From the NCBI GenBank assembly GCA_030549335.1, contig CM060198.1:54817995-54881994 (forward strand): DNA of 64,000 nucleotides. Reading direction: 5' to 3'. The notes beneath the pieces are model-generated. The model was not told the DNA's origin and ran no database searches. It saw only the letters and a program-made list of their open reading frames with translations. This DNA comes from Pontederia crassipes (taxonomy: Eukaryota; Streptophyta; Magnoliopsida; Commelinales; Pontederiaceae). Below, piece after piece: positions 37,740-50,882 of this stretch; the first letter of the stretch is position 1; each line of letters starts with the position of its first letter. The translations under genes were made by a program, and so were the position numbers.

Positions 37740-40700
37740 ATCATCCATCGCCATCAACATAAATCATCCACACACTCTTTCATTGGGGTGCAAAATTTTC
37801 ATCATGAATAGTCAATGTATACAACGTTCGATGGACTATGTAGAAACTATCAAGAACTCCAAGAGTGTGGTTGGTACTAAGGGACTTCAGTGAAACCACC
37901 TTGGACATTGAAAAGAAAGGAGGCTCCCCTTACTATCATAAGTTATATCCAAATTTCGGAACTCAATAGACATTTGTGACCTAATAGATCTAGGTGCATT
38001 TGGACCTTGGTACACATGGTATGGAGGGCGATAAAAAAACTGTAATCATGTCTTCAAATAACTCTATAGGATCATAGCAAACTCAATATGGAGAACAATG
38101 TTTGAAGGCAAACTAGTGCATATACTTCCATGCTTCAAATTCGATCACCACCCACTCCTTGTAGAATTCACAAACACAACACCAACTGTCAAACATAAAT
38201 ACCTATTGTGGTACATCATGACATGGCAACAACAACCTAACTTCCAAGCGTTTATATTTTCTATATCAATAGATGTTAGCCTCAAATTATTCAAATTGGA
38301 TACTACGCAATGGAACATATAGATTTTTGGTAACATCAATAACCACAAATATAAAACTATTACGTATAATAAGAGATATTCGAAAATGTCAGACCAATTC
38401 CTCTCGACTGAACATTTTCTTATTATGTCTTGAAGCCGACGTCTCAAAAGAGCTTGAACAAATGTTCTCCCAAGAGGAATCGTTATGGGTCCAAAAATTT
38501 AGGGGCACTTAAATCCAACTAGAATACCATGACACTTAATACTTCCATACACAAGCCATAGTTTAGAGGAAGAAATTCAAAATTAGTTATCTCAAGTTAG
38601 AAGATAGTAATTGGTGCTCCGTCAACACATTGCAAGAATACATGATAAATAAATTCTAATCATTCTATCAATCACGCCCTCTAACAAATTAGTAACATTA
38701 TCGTACAATTTGTCATCTTTATTTAATTTGCAATGATGCAAGCTTCACCATCCATTCAACACAAGTCCCCAAAGCCATATGGTTATCACGTTGATTTATT
38801 CCAAACAAATTGACCACTCATGGATGATCAAACCACCAAATTAGTGTTAAAGGTCATAGCAGGCACCACAAGCACCTACTCATCTAAACTAGAAACTCAT
38901 AATGCTCATTCCTAAAATGACAAGTCTAAAAAATGTGAACAACCTGATCAATAACCTAATGCCAACCTGATCAATCAGTCTCGCAACGTAACATTGAAAA
39001 TCATCACCACTACACTTGTCAATCGTCTTAATAACCTAATGCCACATTTCATTGCTCTTAATCAATCAAACTTCATACCAAGGAGGCTCATTCATGATAA
39101 TATTGTAGTTGTATAATAAACCATATGCTCTATGCACAAAATGAAAGAACACAAATGTTTTATCGTCCTAAAATTTGATTTTGCAAAAGCTTCTGACCGC
39201 ATGCAATGACCTTTTATTAATGAAACTCTTCTTGCTAAAAGAATATTAGACCAACTGTGAAATATAATTATGACATGCATATTAACTCCAAGAGCCCAAG
39301 TGTAGTGGAATGGTGAGTGCACACGATCCTTTCACCTTGGTCGGGGAGTGAGGTAGGACTGTTGCCATATACATTGAATGGCTGAGCCACATAATCAATG
39401 ACTTAGAACTCAGGAGAATATGGCCGACCATTAGGTTGAGCCATAATGGTCATACAATGTCTCAACTTTGGTGATGATATACTACTTTTCTTTGAAGCAA
39501 ATATGCCACACATGCTCAATGCATTAGAAGTCATCTCCACTTATTGTGGAGCATCATGCATGTCCTTAAAAGCAAGAAAGAACTTGTGTACTTCTCTTAT
39601 AGCACGCCTCACGTCAAGGTAGACCTCTAGTAGATTAATGAATTCACTATTATTGACAACTTAGGAAAAATATTTTGGAGACCAAAAAAAGATGAGACAT
39701 ATTAGAGAACATTAGAAAGGACCCTTAAAATGGGCAACATCAAGGCTCACATTAGTTACATAAGTCCTTGTAGCTCCCAATATACACTATGTAGTTAGCT
39801 TAATTACTAGTCAAAATTTCGAATAGGCCACAAAAATAACATGCGCAATATCCACATGGTCAACTAGAAATGAATCACAACCCCATAGGAGAATGAAGGC
39901 CTTGAAATCACCAAAAACATTGAACGATGCTTCCATTCCCAAGGTTTGGTGGAAACTCAACAATCAACCACACTAATTATGGGTTGAAATACTACGGAAC
40001 AAGTGTAGTGACTTGCTGCATCACTTTCATCACTTATACAAAAACACAACTAGTTTGATTTCTGGTGGGCCCTTTGTGATGCATGACCAATAGTTGACAA
40101 AAAAATCCATCATAAAATGGGTTAACAATGGATTTTGGGAATAATATTTGGATTCCTAATGCACCAATTATAGCATCCTCATACAACCAAGTCATTCTTG
40201 ACATTACCCGTTTACTAATTTCCATCTTTATCAATATGGATGGAACCTGGGACCTAGAGCACAATACTACCATCTCCAATACTTCGCAAAATAGTCATTG
40301 TCTGTCCTTCCTAACAAGCAAAAGGAATGAATAAATTCACATGGATACATAGTTAGGATGGGAGTTTACGATCAAAATCAACATACTGCTATATTGCAAG
40401 GTCGTCACATGTGCCTACAAAAAAAGTTTGTGGAATGAATATGAAATTGGAAGGAAACCTAGAGGATTAGATCGTTCCTTCGGATGACAGCCCACTGAGG
40501 CCTTATGACCAACAAGTTCAAAATGCAATGTAGCCTGTGTCCCACATGCTCACAAACCAACCAGAAGATGCATTATATGTTATGCGATGCTCGTCTCACA
40601 TGCTCACAGACCAGAAGATGCATTCTATGTTATGCGAGACTTCCCTTCAACAGAAGACACTTGGAGGAAGCTCCTACCTCAAATATGACAATCTCTATTA

Positions 40701-41540
40701 TTTACCACCCCTCTCTAAGAATGGTAATGAGTATCTCAAGAAGAAAATAAGCACAAGCACAACACTGAGTATGATTTTCACAATTGGTTGTTGACTACAT
40801 TGGAAATGATGCAGCAAAATAATATTTGATATCCACTTCAACAAGCTACCCAACGAACATCATACAATATCTCATCAAAATCTTCTACTCTAGCTCTGCG
40901 AAAACCACCTCTTCTAAGTGAGGGAGCTTATCAACAATAATCCCCAAAGCAATGAACAGTTCCTTGGTATGCTTAACACGGACAACACATCTACCCCTAA
41001 CATGCACACCGCTGGTGCAGGGGGTCTTATTCGGAATGCAACGGGTAATTGGCTTACAGAATTCATTCAAAACCAAAAGAAATATATCAGTTACACTTGT
41101 TGACCTTTGATGGCCTCCTCTTGGCATGGCAACTAGGTTTTAGATGAATCTTATTGGAATTTGATGTTCTATATGCTATCAACCTCTTAATCTCTAAAAT
41201 ACCTCCCTCGTTAGGTTGCACTTTACAAGAACATAACACAGATGCTACAGCACGATTGTGAAGTTCACATCCAACATATAACAAAAATTTTTGCCAAAAG
41301 TGCAACAAAATATACACTTGGATTTCATCAACTTATGTCTTGTCCTGACATCCTAGACCGCTAATGATCATTGATGTAATGAGCCCTAGGCCTTCGTAAT
41401 GACAACACTCATTAATTTAACATGAGTGCGCAAGCTCCCTCCATTTAATAAAAAATGTAATGGGTCAACCTCCTTTCATAAGAGCATACGGACAGACATC
41501 ATTCATGGTCCAAAGACAAAAAAACATAAATATTACTAAT
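37740..41540 (+). mobile_element. Degenerate L1-type LINE ORF2 with RNase H domain
   Basis: Stop-ridden but ordered L1 domains. Endonuclease end at about 37975-38165 (DLIDLGAFGPWYTW, then RIIANSIWRTMFEG, FDHHPLLVEF). Reverse transcriptase at about 39160-39500 (LKFDFAKASDRMQW, and FGDDILLFFEAN in place of the FADD box). RNase H at about 40970-41330 (NTDNTSTPNMHTAGAGGLIR, NATGNWLTEF). Plant L1 lineages often carry this C-terminal RNase H. Many stops and shifts mark an old insertion. A local 58-bp duplication lies at about 40540-40645. Confidence 0.75.
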
Positions 41541-42214
41541 TTAGAATAAATGTTATATCAATAAATTGTTACAATGTGATTTAGAATTATGGTGCACTTA
41601 TTGTTACTCAATTTTTTTTAGAAATTTATCCTATACTCTCTATTCTTTAAACACTAGTAAAATTAATATATTAAAAATATCTAATTAATCATAACATCAG
41701 AATTGATTTATCAAGCACTTATTTAATGGACCAAATTGCTAAACACTATATTAAACTTTATTTTTTATTGCCAAACACAAATCTACACATCCAATTGATA
41801 TAGAGACCATGACATGATAAAATACATAATTCAACAAAAAAATAGGTTTGGGAATGAAAGGCAAGTCAAATACCAATTATCATTCCATGCATTTTATTTT
41901 TCAATCTATATGTCCCAAGGCTTTTAGTACATGATTATGATACACAATCTCATTAACCAAATGTGACAACCAAATTTATGACTCATAGTTTTTTTTATAT
42001 TTGTCTCTTGATTAAAATATTAATGTAGTGTTTAATAATCATAATTAGACTAAATGAGAGACCAATTCTAATTGGTTATATCAAATGATAAAATTTGGGA
42101 CAAAATTAAGTTTTGATTATAACCTATTGGTTTCACCAATTACTCTAGAAATGAGATTCACCAATACTTTAGAAACGAGTTGGGTTCATTTTTTCTGCCA
42201 TGTGATGTATATTT

Positions 42215-42720
42215 GTACACAGATTTTTTTTTCTTTGAGCTATGTACTTAAACTTTTTCTAAACTATTATGATTTTTCGCATTTAATCTCAAAGTATGAA
42301 CTTACTTTATCATATTCCTAAACTTTATAACTTTTTTTACTTTAGTCATTCTGTTTAGTTTTATTAAATTTTTTTTTTCATTTGTGAAAAGTTTAAAATG
42401 ACTCTTCACAAACTTTTCTATATTTTACTGCTACAAAAAAATAAAAAAGTAAAACTATAAAATTTTCCAATTAATTATTACGTATTAATGTTTTCTCTCG
42501 AACGAAATTTTTTATATTTTTTAGTTTTTATATTATTTTTTTTGACATTAAAAGAGATAAGGGTTGGTGGAAGGACATTTTAGTATTTTCACAAATAAAA
42601 AAAAGCAAAACTAACAAAAAAATTAACAGGATGATACGGAAGAACTAAAATGAAAAATACGATAATGTTATAAGATAAGTCCATATGCTGAAGTTGGATA
42701 TTAGTTTATGAGAGAAGAAA
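42215..42720. repeat. AT-rich fold-back element 3
   Basis: Left arm TTTCATTTGTGAAAAGTTTA and right arm TAGTATTTTCACAAATAAA are inverted copies, as are flanking ACTTTAGTCATTCTGTTTAG and its counterpart near 42630. Same family as element 2 by shared central words. Confidence 0.6.
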
Positions 42721-43540
42721 TATCATCTTTTTTTTACGGAATGATTTTTCCTTCCTCAATTCTCAATAACTCTCTTTCTTCCCTCTCTCACACTCTCATT
42801 TTTTTATTTAGTTCTTTTATCTTGTTAATTTATATCGAGTTTCACTCTTAATTGTTAGTTAACCCAATCAGATAAAAAAATTATAATTAACTGCTAATTA
42901 TGTTATTAAAATTATTAACTTATTCTATGCACTTAAGCGAAATGTTAATCTTATCACAAAAATATTCATTAATTAACTATCTAATTATTTCAGTTACATA
43001 ATCTTATAAATTTAGTTAATTATTATAATAATAAGAAACGTAGGTTTACATACATATTTATTACAATAAAAGTTTTCATCTTTGTTTATTATGTGTATAA
43101 ACACACACACATGTATGTTTATATTAATTTTGTGTTGTTAGATACCCACTCTATTTCAGAACTTTTTTAGCGCTATAAATCTAACTCTAGATTTTACTCA
43201 CTTTCTTATTATATATAATTTATTTATTGGTTTATTTTTTTGTATATAAGGTATTTATTATAAATACAATTAATTTAATATTGTTTATTATCTTATGACT
43301 TTCCAAATATTTTTTAGTTCCATATAAAATATATTTATCATAAAGTTTCATTCAGCTTAACATTTATTTGTTAAAAAACTATATTTTATCTTCATTGCCA
43401 AAAGTCTAAATTAAATTTTAAATTCTGATAATTACATTTAATTCTATTCAAACACTATAATAGGGCTAATATATATTCATTCACTGTTAAAAATCAGGAC
43501 AAATTTAATTTTTTTCAGAATCCGGAACAATGCCAACTGT

Positions 43541-43550
43541 GTATTTAAAA
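43541..43550 (+). promoter_or_regulatory. TATA-like box upstream of RPI
   Basis: TATTTAAAAG about 230 bp before the ATG, at the change from AT-rich to pyrimidine-rich leader sequence. No transcription start is shown. Confidence 0.35.
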
Positions 43551-43779
43551 GCGCCAATGCCACAAAAGATCATGCCTTCTTCACTTTCTCTCTCCAACAA
43601 CCATCCAAAAGTGCCCAGGAACAAAAACATCTCCCTCTCCTCCCAATCTCCCCCACCACCGGCCACTTCCCCTCCTCCCATTTCATCAAACACAATCCTC
43701 TCATCCCCTCCTTGTCCTCTTAAAAATCCCTCCATTTTTCTCTCCTTTCCTCGCTCACTACATACCGCATTTCCTGAAA

Positions 43780-46700
43780 ATGGCGACCTTGTCTCTCTCG
43801 TCGGCCGCCTCCACCTCCGCCCTCAACTCCTCCCCTCTCCGCCGCCCAGCCTTCCACCCCCTCCGCCACTGCCGCCGTCGCCGCGCGACGACTCCCGTCC
43901 GAGCTTTCTCTGCCCCCGCCGTCCTTTCGCAGGACGACCTCAAGAGGCTCGCAGCCGTCAAGGCCGTCGAGTACGTGAGCAGCGGCATGGTTCTCGGCCT
44001 CGGCACCGGCTCCACCGCCGCCTTCGTCGTCGCCGAGATTGGGGCCCTCCTATCCGCGGGAAAGCTCAGCGACATAGTTGGCGTCCCTACCTCCAAGCGC
44101 ACCTACGAGCAGGCCCTGTCCCTCGGCATCCCCCTCTCCACCCTCGACGACCACCCGAGGATCGACCTTGCCATCGACGGCGCCGACGAGGTCAGTTTCC
44201 CTCCCGGTTTGATTGCTACAAATTTAGTCATTTTTGTATCACACAGAGGAAAATTGACTCCTTTGGCTTGGCAATTGTTTCCATCTGGCCTGGTAAAAAG
44301 TTCCGCTTAACTGCTCCGGTTGATTCTTTAATACGTGAGGCCTCATTCAATCTATTGATATTTAGAAAGACACTTCTAACAATAGTTTTCAATTCTGTAA
44401 ACTTAAATCACAAACACATATTCGAGACCAATAAATTTTAATTTATAAATTAATTAGTATGTTTTATAGAAAGATGATAATAATAAATAATTATTGAAGC
44501 TTGTTATTATATTTTTTTGAGAAGAGAATTGTTATTATATTACAAAAGTTAATAACAAATTATTATTTATATCAATTAATCATTTATAATTATTTATAAT
44601 CAAATCAATTAATTATACTAATAATATGATTACTATTATTATGCCATTTTTATTAATAAAAATGGCATAATAATAGTACTAATACTAATAATATACCATG
44701 ATTTATTTGGTCAGTTTTATAATTTATTTATTTAATTTTATAATGGACAAATGTAAAAAGTAAGACTAACTAATATTGTCATTAAAGTGGAATTCGGGAT
44801 TGCCAGTCATCCTAAAGACAATTTATATGTCACTTCGTGGGCAATATGGATTGTCTAAGACAATTCAAAATTTTCATTACTTATCACAAGTGAACAAGGT
44901 AATATGATAAGCACAAATAATTTGATATAACTGTATCTATTAATGTAGAATGATGACCTTTAAAGAAACATCGAAAGGAGAAGAGATGAATTAATTTAAG
45001 TTGGAGTAGAAGGTCCCTTCATTCCACTCCAAAATGAACTGGAACCTATTTTGACCATATCTAATTAAAATATAAACACATATATGAAGAACATATTTAT
45101 CCAAACAAAGTTATTATTTAGCTTTTACTTTCAACCCTTCCCTTTAATTCTCATCTAAACTAGATTAATGCTTTCACTCTCCTCCCCTTTTCCCAACTTC
45201 CTTACCCTTCTATTACCTTTCCTTTTTCTTAAAAGAAACAAGTCTTTAGTATCCAATTACTATCCATTATTCTGAGACTTTTGTGCTAGAGGATATCTGA
45301 TTTTGGGGAGCACAGATAATTTAATATAACAGTATTTGTTAACAAAGAATGATGACCTTTAAAGAAACACCTAAAGGAGAAGAGATGAATTAATTTAAGT
45401 TGGAGGAGAAAGTCCCTTCATTCCACTCCAAATTGAGGTGAAACCTATGTTGACCATATCTAATTAAAATATACATATATGAAAAAATATATTTATCCAA
45501 ACAAAATTATCATTTAGCTTTTACTTTCAACCTTTCCCTTTAATTATTTCATCTAAACAAGATTTATGCTTTCACTCTCTTCCTCTTCTCCAAATTTCCC
45601 TACCCTTCTATAATCTATCCTTTACCTTAGAAGAAACAAATCTTTAATATGCAGCATTCTTCCACTTTTGTGCTAGAGGCTATTTGATTCCAGGATCTGT
45701 AGTTATTGTGATCCATTGTTCCAAGCATTAAATGGCATAGCTGGATTAACTAGTTAACATAATACAAGGGACAACTGGATATGGTAAACTAGTGTTTTAT
45801 TAGCCCGGAAGGTATATCAAATGCTAAGTGTAGCTGATGTATTGATGATGGTCACTTGAAGTCGGACTGGGCCATTGTATGGAAAACTGCAATACCACTA
45901 AGAAATTTTTTTGCATGACTTCTTCACCAAGTCATATAGATTCCATTAGGGACCTGAAACCGACATCACATGTATCTTGTGCAATAGTGCTGTTGAGGAT
46001 ACTAAGCACCTGTTTTTTGAGTGTGAGATGGCATGAGAAGTATAGTATCATCAGTAGAAATGTTTTAGAACTCCTTTTAGAGTGGCAATGTGTTGACGAA
46101 TGAATGTTTCAAGGCAGAGTAGAGTGCTAACCATTTCTACTATATGGAAAATCTGGTAAAAAAGGAATGCAGTTATCTTTAGGAATGAGCAATGTTGCAT
46201 AGATAATATTGCCACACAAGCTGTAGAATTATGTAATACAGTTACTTTTTTATGTAATTATGATGCAACCTCTTTTGATCATTAATAAATATGGAATATG
46301 GATGTCTACCAAACTGGTAGACTGGTAGTCATCCTTTTTGCTGTCAAAAAATAAATTGTGTCGTGAGCTAGGTGCACATCAAAATCTTAGATTGATTATA
46401 CCTACATAGGAAGATTGGCATGTCTGTCTAAGTAAAGATATGAATTGAATTGCTAAAGACGTATCTAACAAAAGAAGATATAGAATCTTCAGTTATGGGT
46501 CTAATGAATACAGGGCCATCCTGTGCAAGAAAACATGAAGAAGGCACGATCCTGCATTATCGACAGAATTTGTAAGCTCAGCAATTAGAATTTGGTTATC
46601 ATGGTAAAATACCAAGATCAACATCACTGATTGACTACAAACTTGTTGATTCTTCAAGCAGTCAATTAGAGTCCATTGCCCATTTCAGTAAAAAAGAATA

Positions 46701-47322
46701 TGGTATAACTAAGAAATATTTTGGTCAAGATGGATTATAGATGTAAATTCTTAATGTTAATCAATTTCATTACGTTGTTTTTCTACTATCATGCTTAACA
46801 CAGTTATTTCTTCTCTCTCAGGAAAAAGAGGTTCACGTGTTTGTTTGCTTTAAGTTTCATTGACTGTTTTTTATTGGTTGTTGACAGGTTGATCCAGATC
46901 TTAATCTTGTAAAAGGACGTGGAGGGGCCCTACTTCGTGAGAAGATGGTGGAGGCTGCATCTGAGAAGTTCGTTGTGGTGGCAGATGAAACCAAACTTGT
47001 TACTGGACTGGGAGGAAGTGGGCTGGCAATGCCTGTTGAGGTTGTGCAGTTTTGTTGGAAGTATAATCTGACAAGGTTGCAAGAATTGTTCAAAGAAGAA
47101 GGATGCGAGGCTAAACTTAGATTGGATGGTGACAGTCCTTATGTTACTGATAATTCGAACTACATTGTTGATTTGTATTTCAAGACACCCATCAAGGATG
47201 CAGTAGCAGCAGGAAAGGAGATCTCTTCATTGGAAGGGGTTGTAGAACATGGCTTATTTCTTGACATGGCAACTGCTGTTATAATTGCAGGAAAAGATGG
47301 AGTAAGTGTGCAAACAAAGTAA
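43780..47322 (+). CDS. Ribose-5-phosphate isomerase A, chloroplast
   Basis: Two exons, 43780-44190 and 46888-47322, give 281 residues. It interconverts ribose-5-phosphate and ribulose-5-phosphate in the Calvin cycle and the pentose phosphate pathway. Residues 1-45 are Ser/Ala/Arg-rich, as for a chloroplast transit peptide. The core has GLGTGSTA (73-80, phosphate loop), [20 protein letters not shown] starting at 133 (catalytic Asp and Lys146), and the REK motif with Glu155, equivalent by family alignment to the general-base Glu of the bacterial enzyme. [13 protein letters not shown] and [16 protein letters not shown] follow. The single 2.7-kb intron splits the catalytic motif right after DGADE and holds a tandem duplication and an L1 relic. 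An upstream in-frame ATG is not needed; 43780 opens the transit peptide. Confidence 0.96.
44913..45690. repeat. Tandem duplication of a ~390-bp repeat in the RPI intron
   Basis: Unit 1 (about 44913-45300) and unit 2 (about 45310-45690) share GAATGATGACCTTTAAAGAA, AAGGAGAAGAGATGAATTAA, CATTCCACTCCAAA, CCATATCTAATTAAAATATA and CTTTTGTGCTAGAGG in the same order, with scattered substitutions. A related sequence in opposite orientation lies at 29508-29830. Confidence 0.8.
45890..46346 (+). mobile_element. 5'-truncated L1 LINE relic in the RPI intron
   Basis: One frame reads [20 protein letters not shown], the zinc-binding (zf-RVT) end of L1 ORF2 with its CxxC and HxxFxC ligands. It continues to [19 protein letters not shown], the usual C-terminal block. 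It ends with the 3' hairpin (46300-46335) and an A-rich tail. Stops show it is dead. Confidence 0.75.
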
Positions 47323-47404
47323 TCAGCAAATCGTGCTTGGGATAACAGCATTGGCTTCCAAGTTCCAAGTTTTGCATGTACATTTGATTATATGATTGCC
47401 GAGC

Positions 47405-47410
47405 AATAAA
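47405..47410 (+). terminator. AATAAA poly(A) signal of RPI
   Basis: Canonical hexamer 83 nt after the stop codon, followed by TG-rich sequence. Confidence 0.5.
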
Positions 47411-50400
47411 CATGCTGATTGCCTTCATCTGTCCCTTTTTTTATAAAATCGTAACTTCTTTATCAGAAGAAAGGACACATTGATGCACAGTTGAAAATCT
47501 CTGTTGTGAGATGCTGAATTTGCTTTAATTTCTCCTTGCTGTTGAAGTCGTCTTCATAGTAATCAGAAGCAAATTTTGTGGTGACCCTTTCCACTTCTGT
47601 TGGAGATCTTATCTTTTGCTGGAACAACTATTTTCGATATCAAGATAACTTATGAATTTAGGCATTTGCTTCATGTACATTCAGTACACTATCCACTAAC
47701 TTCCAGCAGTTGCCGCCAACTATACATTGCTCGAGATTGTGATGTGACATTATTACCCTGCCAGACCCATATGGGTGAGTATGAGTGGGAACTGGGAACA
47801 ATGTAAGTATGGAACTGCAGAATGGGAGTTGATGTTGGACTTTGAACTGCATTATGGTGTACGGTGTACCTTGTGTTTGTTAATTGCGTACTCAATGCTG
47901 TCATTGTGTACCGAAGAAGACTTCTGTTTTTGGCATGACAATTTTGAGTTTCCATTAGTTTTTGAAATTTGATAGATAAATTTAGATGAGGTGTTTGAAT
48001 GAAAAAGTGTAATGATAAAAATTTGGAAAATTTGGAAGGTTGATTTAGTAGATAAATTTTAGTATGTGTTTGAATAAAAAGTAGGAATTAATAATATCAT
48101 TTATTATTTTATTAAGTATAAAATTATAGTAAATTAAGATATTATTTATTTAGTTAAAATAAGTATTTATGAAAATAATTATTTTAATATTATATCTTAT
48201 AATTTACAAAAAATACTTATGTTAATATTATAATTTATGAAAAATAATATTATTATAATTTATTATTTTTCCTATGTTATATAAAAAATATTCATATTAA
48301 GTTAAAGAAATTTTTTATTTTATAAGCTAAATAATATTATATTCATAAATAAAATATTATAATTGATTATTATTTAAGTTGATATAATAATAGTTTAATG
48401 AATCATATTACCATTAAATAATAATTATTAATATTTTATTAATTAAATATAATAAAGAATTAAAAGAAAAAAAAAGCAAAAAAAGGGCATGTTAGAACTT
48501 AAGTAACGTGATTAGAAATTTCAAGTTGTAATCAAATAACTTGTTCGGCAAAAAGTACCGATTTTGGAGAACCAAGTTTTGGCCCAAGTTGCGGAACCAA
48601 ACACAATCCAAAGCTCAAGCCATAAAAGGGCACGAAAGTGCTATGCAATGAGGAAGAAACTGCTAAGATCGCATAGTATCAGTAGATGGGTTTGAATTTG
48701 AACTACTTTATATCAAAAGAGAAGAAAAAAAAAAGACAAGTTAATACATAAAACATGATTCTGAAGCAGATTAATCATAGAATATACAATGAATGGGGCC
48801 AAAGGTGATACATGACTATGGAAATATCATCCTTATTATAATAATTTTAGTGTACATCTGAGAGGAGAAAGATGCCCAGCTGAAGCAAGGGAAAAACCCA
48901 TCTTTGCATTTTACACTTTACAGTAAACTATACTGGCAGACACAACATATTTGAGACCTGAGACTGAGAGGATGCATATATAATTAGCAGATTACAGGTG
49001 TGCGTATATGTATTCATGAATGTCCCCTGATCTCCAACGTAATATATCTGAATAATGTCTCGACATCTGAATTCTGTAAGTTTGGGATGATTGATTTGTC
49101 CAGCACTCCATCTTCCACGTCTGTTAAAATAGCTGAGAACGCAGTGTTAAAACCCGCAGTGCGTGTTAAAATAAGCCATCAGAACCCAGTAGGCAGATGA
49201 CCAGGGTGCTGCTGCCCCCATTCTTGGCAGCAAATGGTCAAATAGAAGGCTTAAGATGCATGCAACAGGCAAAGGCATGTGATTGCCAACTAAACTTGGC
49301 GTCCTTCTGAAACAACTACAACGAAGATAAATCATGATTGGGCCCCTGGTTTGATGCTCTCAGACAAGGACTGATAACATGGCCATGAAGCAACATGTGG
49401 CGTAATAGTTCATTACTTCTCATTGGCCTCGTTTAATATTTAATCTGGTACATCGAGCCTGCGAAGCATAATGTATTGTTTACCTTCAGATTTCTGTGAA
49501 GAAATCAAATGATAGATGACAGGCACCACCAGGATGCACTCTTCTGCAGGACAAGCATTTTCCCAGCTTAAACAGAATGGTGGTCCTCTTCTCGGATTGG
49601 AGACAAATCTCTCATGGAACATCTGTATCTCTACTATACTACGAAACAAGATTTCTCCTGTACACGGCCATCTCATTCCAGAAGTGTGTGGCCCCTTAAT
49701 CAGGAGAAACAACAAAATGAAGATCTACTGTTTGCCAATGCAACAAGATCCGTCATTTACTAGTAATCCAGCAGTGATGAGAAGGAAGAACATCCGTCTA
49801 AGAAGCGCAATGCTCAGTATTTTGTGGGGAGTGGCTCAAGTTTGGCTTGAAATTAATGAACTACTAGGACAAGATCTGGCTTCTTTACTCTTCTCAGTTA
49901 TCAGTTCATACGACAGGCCTACAGAAATAAATCTCCATGTTTGACTAGTCAGAGAAAGCTCACAGCCATATAAATCTAGGATCTATCGGTGTCGTACACA
50001 TATTAAAAAAGATGCTGGCAAAATCTCCACTGGCCATATCTTTTGGCGAGATGCAAAATTTTGACAGTGAAGTGCAAAACTAAAGGAGGCTACCACTACC
50101 ACATTTATGTTTCCTGTCTGTACCATCTCGATGTCAGATCAGAAAACTCCTAACAATCACCAACATAACATCACCAATGGAAGCAATCTGATTGATAAGT
50201 AAGTAAAAAAGGTTAGTACTGTCCACTTGCATTTTTGGATCTTGAGCCAAAAGCAGGCAAATCTTTGTGCACTGCCTTACCTGTATCTTGCCTTTCAGCT
50301 CTGAGATGGATCCAGTGCTATCTGATGTGGATTAAGTGACGATGCCTCACTATTTGCGTGGCATTGCCAGCCAATTTTTGTGTGTTTGATGGCATCTCAT

Positions 50401-50620
50401 CATGGTACCGAGGTCCAAGGGGCGTAACTCGTTCCAAAGCTTTGCATGGTCATAGGTGCTCCTGTCCTGACTTGTGCTCCATACGTAATGAGCCTCCATT
50501 AGAATCCATCTCTGTGCTTAGGACATTTTTTTTTGTGACGATAACATTATGTTTCAAATACCTTTTAATTAATGACCAAATTAATGACCAACCTGCTGGC
50601 AAGTGGCATCTATAGCCTAC
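47411..50620. other. Intergenic DNA between RPI and the IQD gene
   Basis: About 3.2 kb. 47970-48480 is very AT-rich with repeated TGTTTGAAT-AAAA words. 48900-50200 is more balanced in composition, but its longest frames have no recognisable domains. I see no supportable gene. Confidence 0.5.
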
Positions 50621-50629
50621 ATCTATGAT

Positions 50630-50644
50630 CTATGTATATAATAT
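50630..50644 (+). promoter_or_regulatory. TATA-like box upstream of the IQD gene
   Basis: TATGTATATAATATG lies about 240 bp before the ATG. A GA-rich tract typical of plant leaders follows at 50694-50706. Confidence 0.4.
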
Positions 50645-50882
50645 GTTCCAAACTTTCATGACCAGGTCGTCTCTCTCATTTCTGAGGGGAAGGAGAGAGA
50701 GAGACAGATGACTGCAAAATGAGATAGAAGCATCATAGATCAAACAGATGGAAAGAAGAAGGCAACTTACCATGGATTAAAAGTAGTCAGAGCCAGACGC
50801 ATCCATTTCTGCTGCTTCCCTCATGCAACTCTCAGCTTCTCTCCTGCATGACAGCTCCCTCTAGGAGGAGGTATCGGTGGAA

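Larger units (their letters stand above)
31545..43500. other. Transposon-filled interval between the PITH and RPI genes
   Basis: No host gene was found. Contents are the nested fold-back/MULE/solo-LTR block (about 32100-36620), fold-back elements at 36590-37115 and 42215-42720, and an L1 LINE relic (37740-41540). The remaining AT-rich stretches show nothing identifiable. Confidence 0.6.

Noticed and set aside
38098-38512. Possible host gene exons
   Set aside because: The reading matches the endonuclease end of L1 ORF2 and lies in line with its RT and RNase H relics.
40505-40794. Short frames with repeated LTCSQT-like words
   Set aside because: They come from a 58-bp local duplication within the decayed L1 element.
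43530-44441. 303-residue Pro/Arg-rich frame
   Set aside because: Out-of-frame reading of the RPI leader, exon 1 and intron; the RPI frame is clearly the real one.
49516-49944. 142-residue plus-strand frame
   Set aside because: No recognisable motif and a competing 91-residue minus-strand frame over the same bases; not supportable as a gene.
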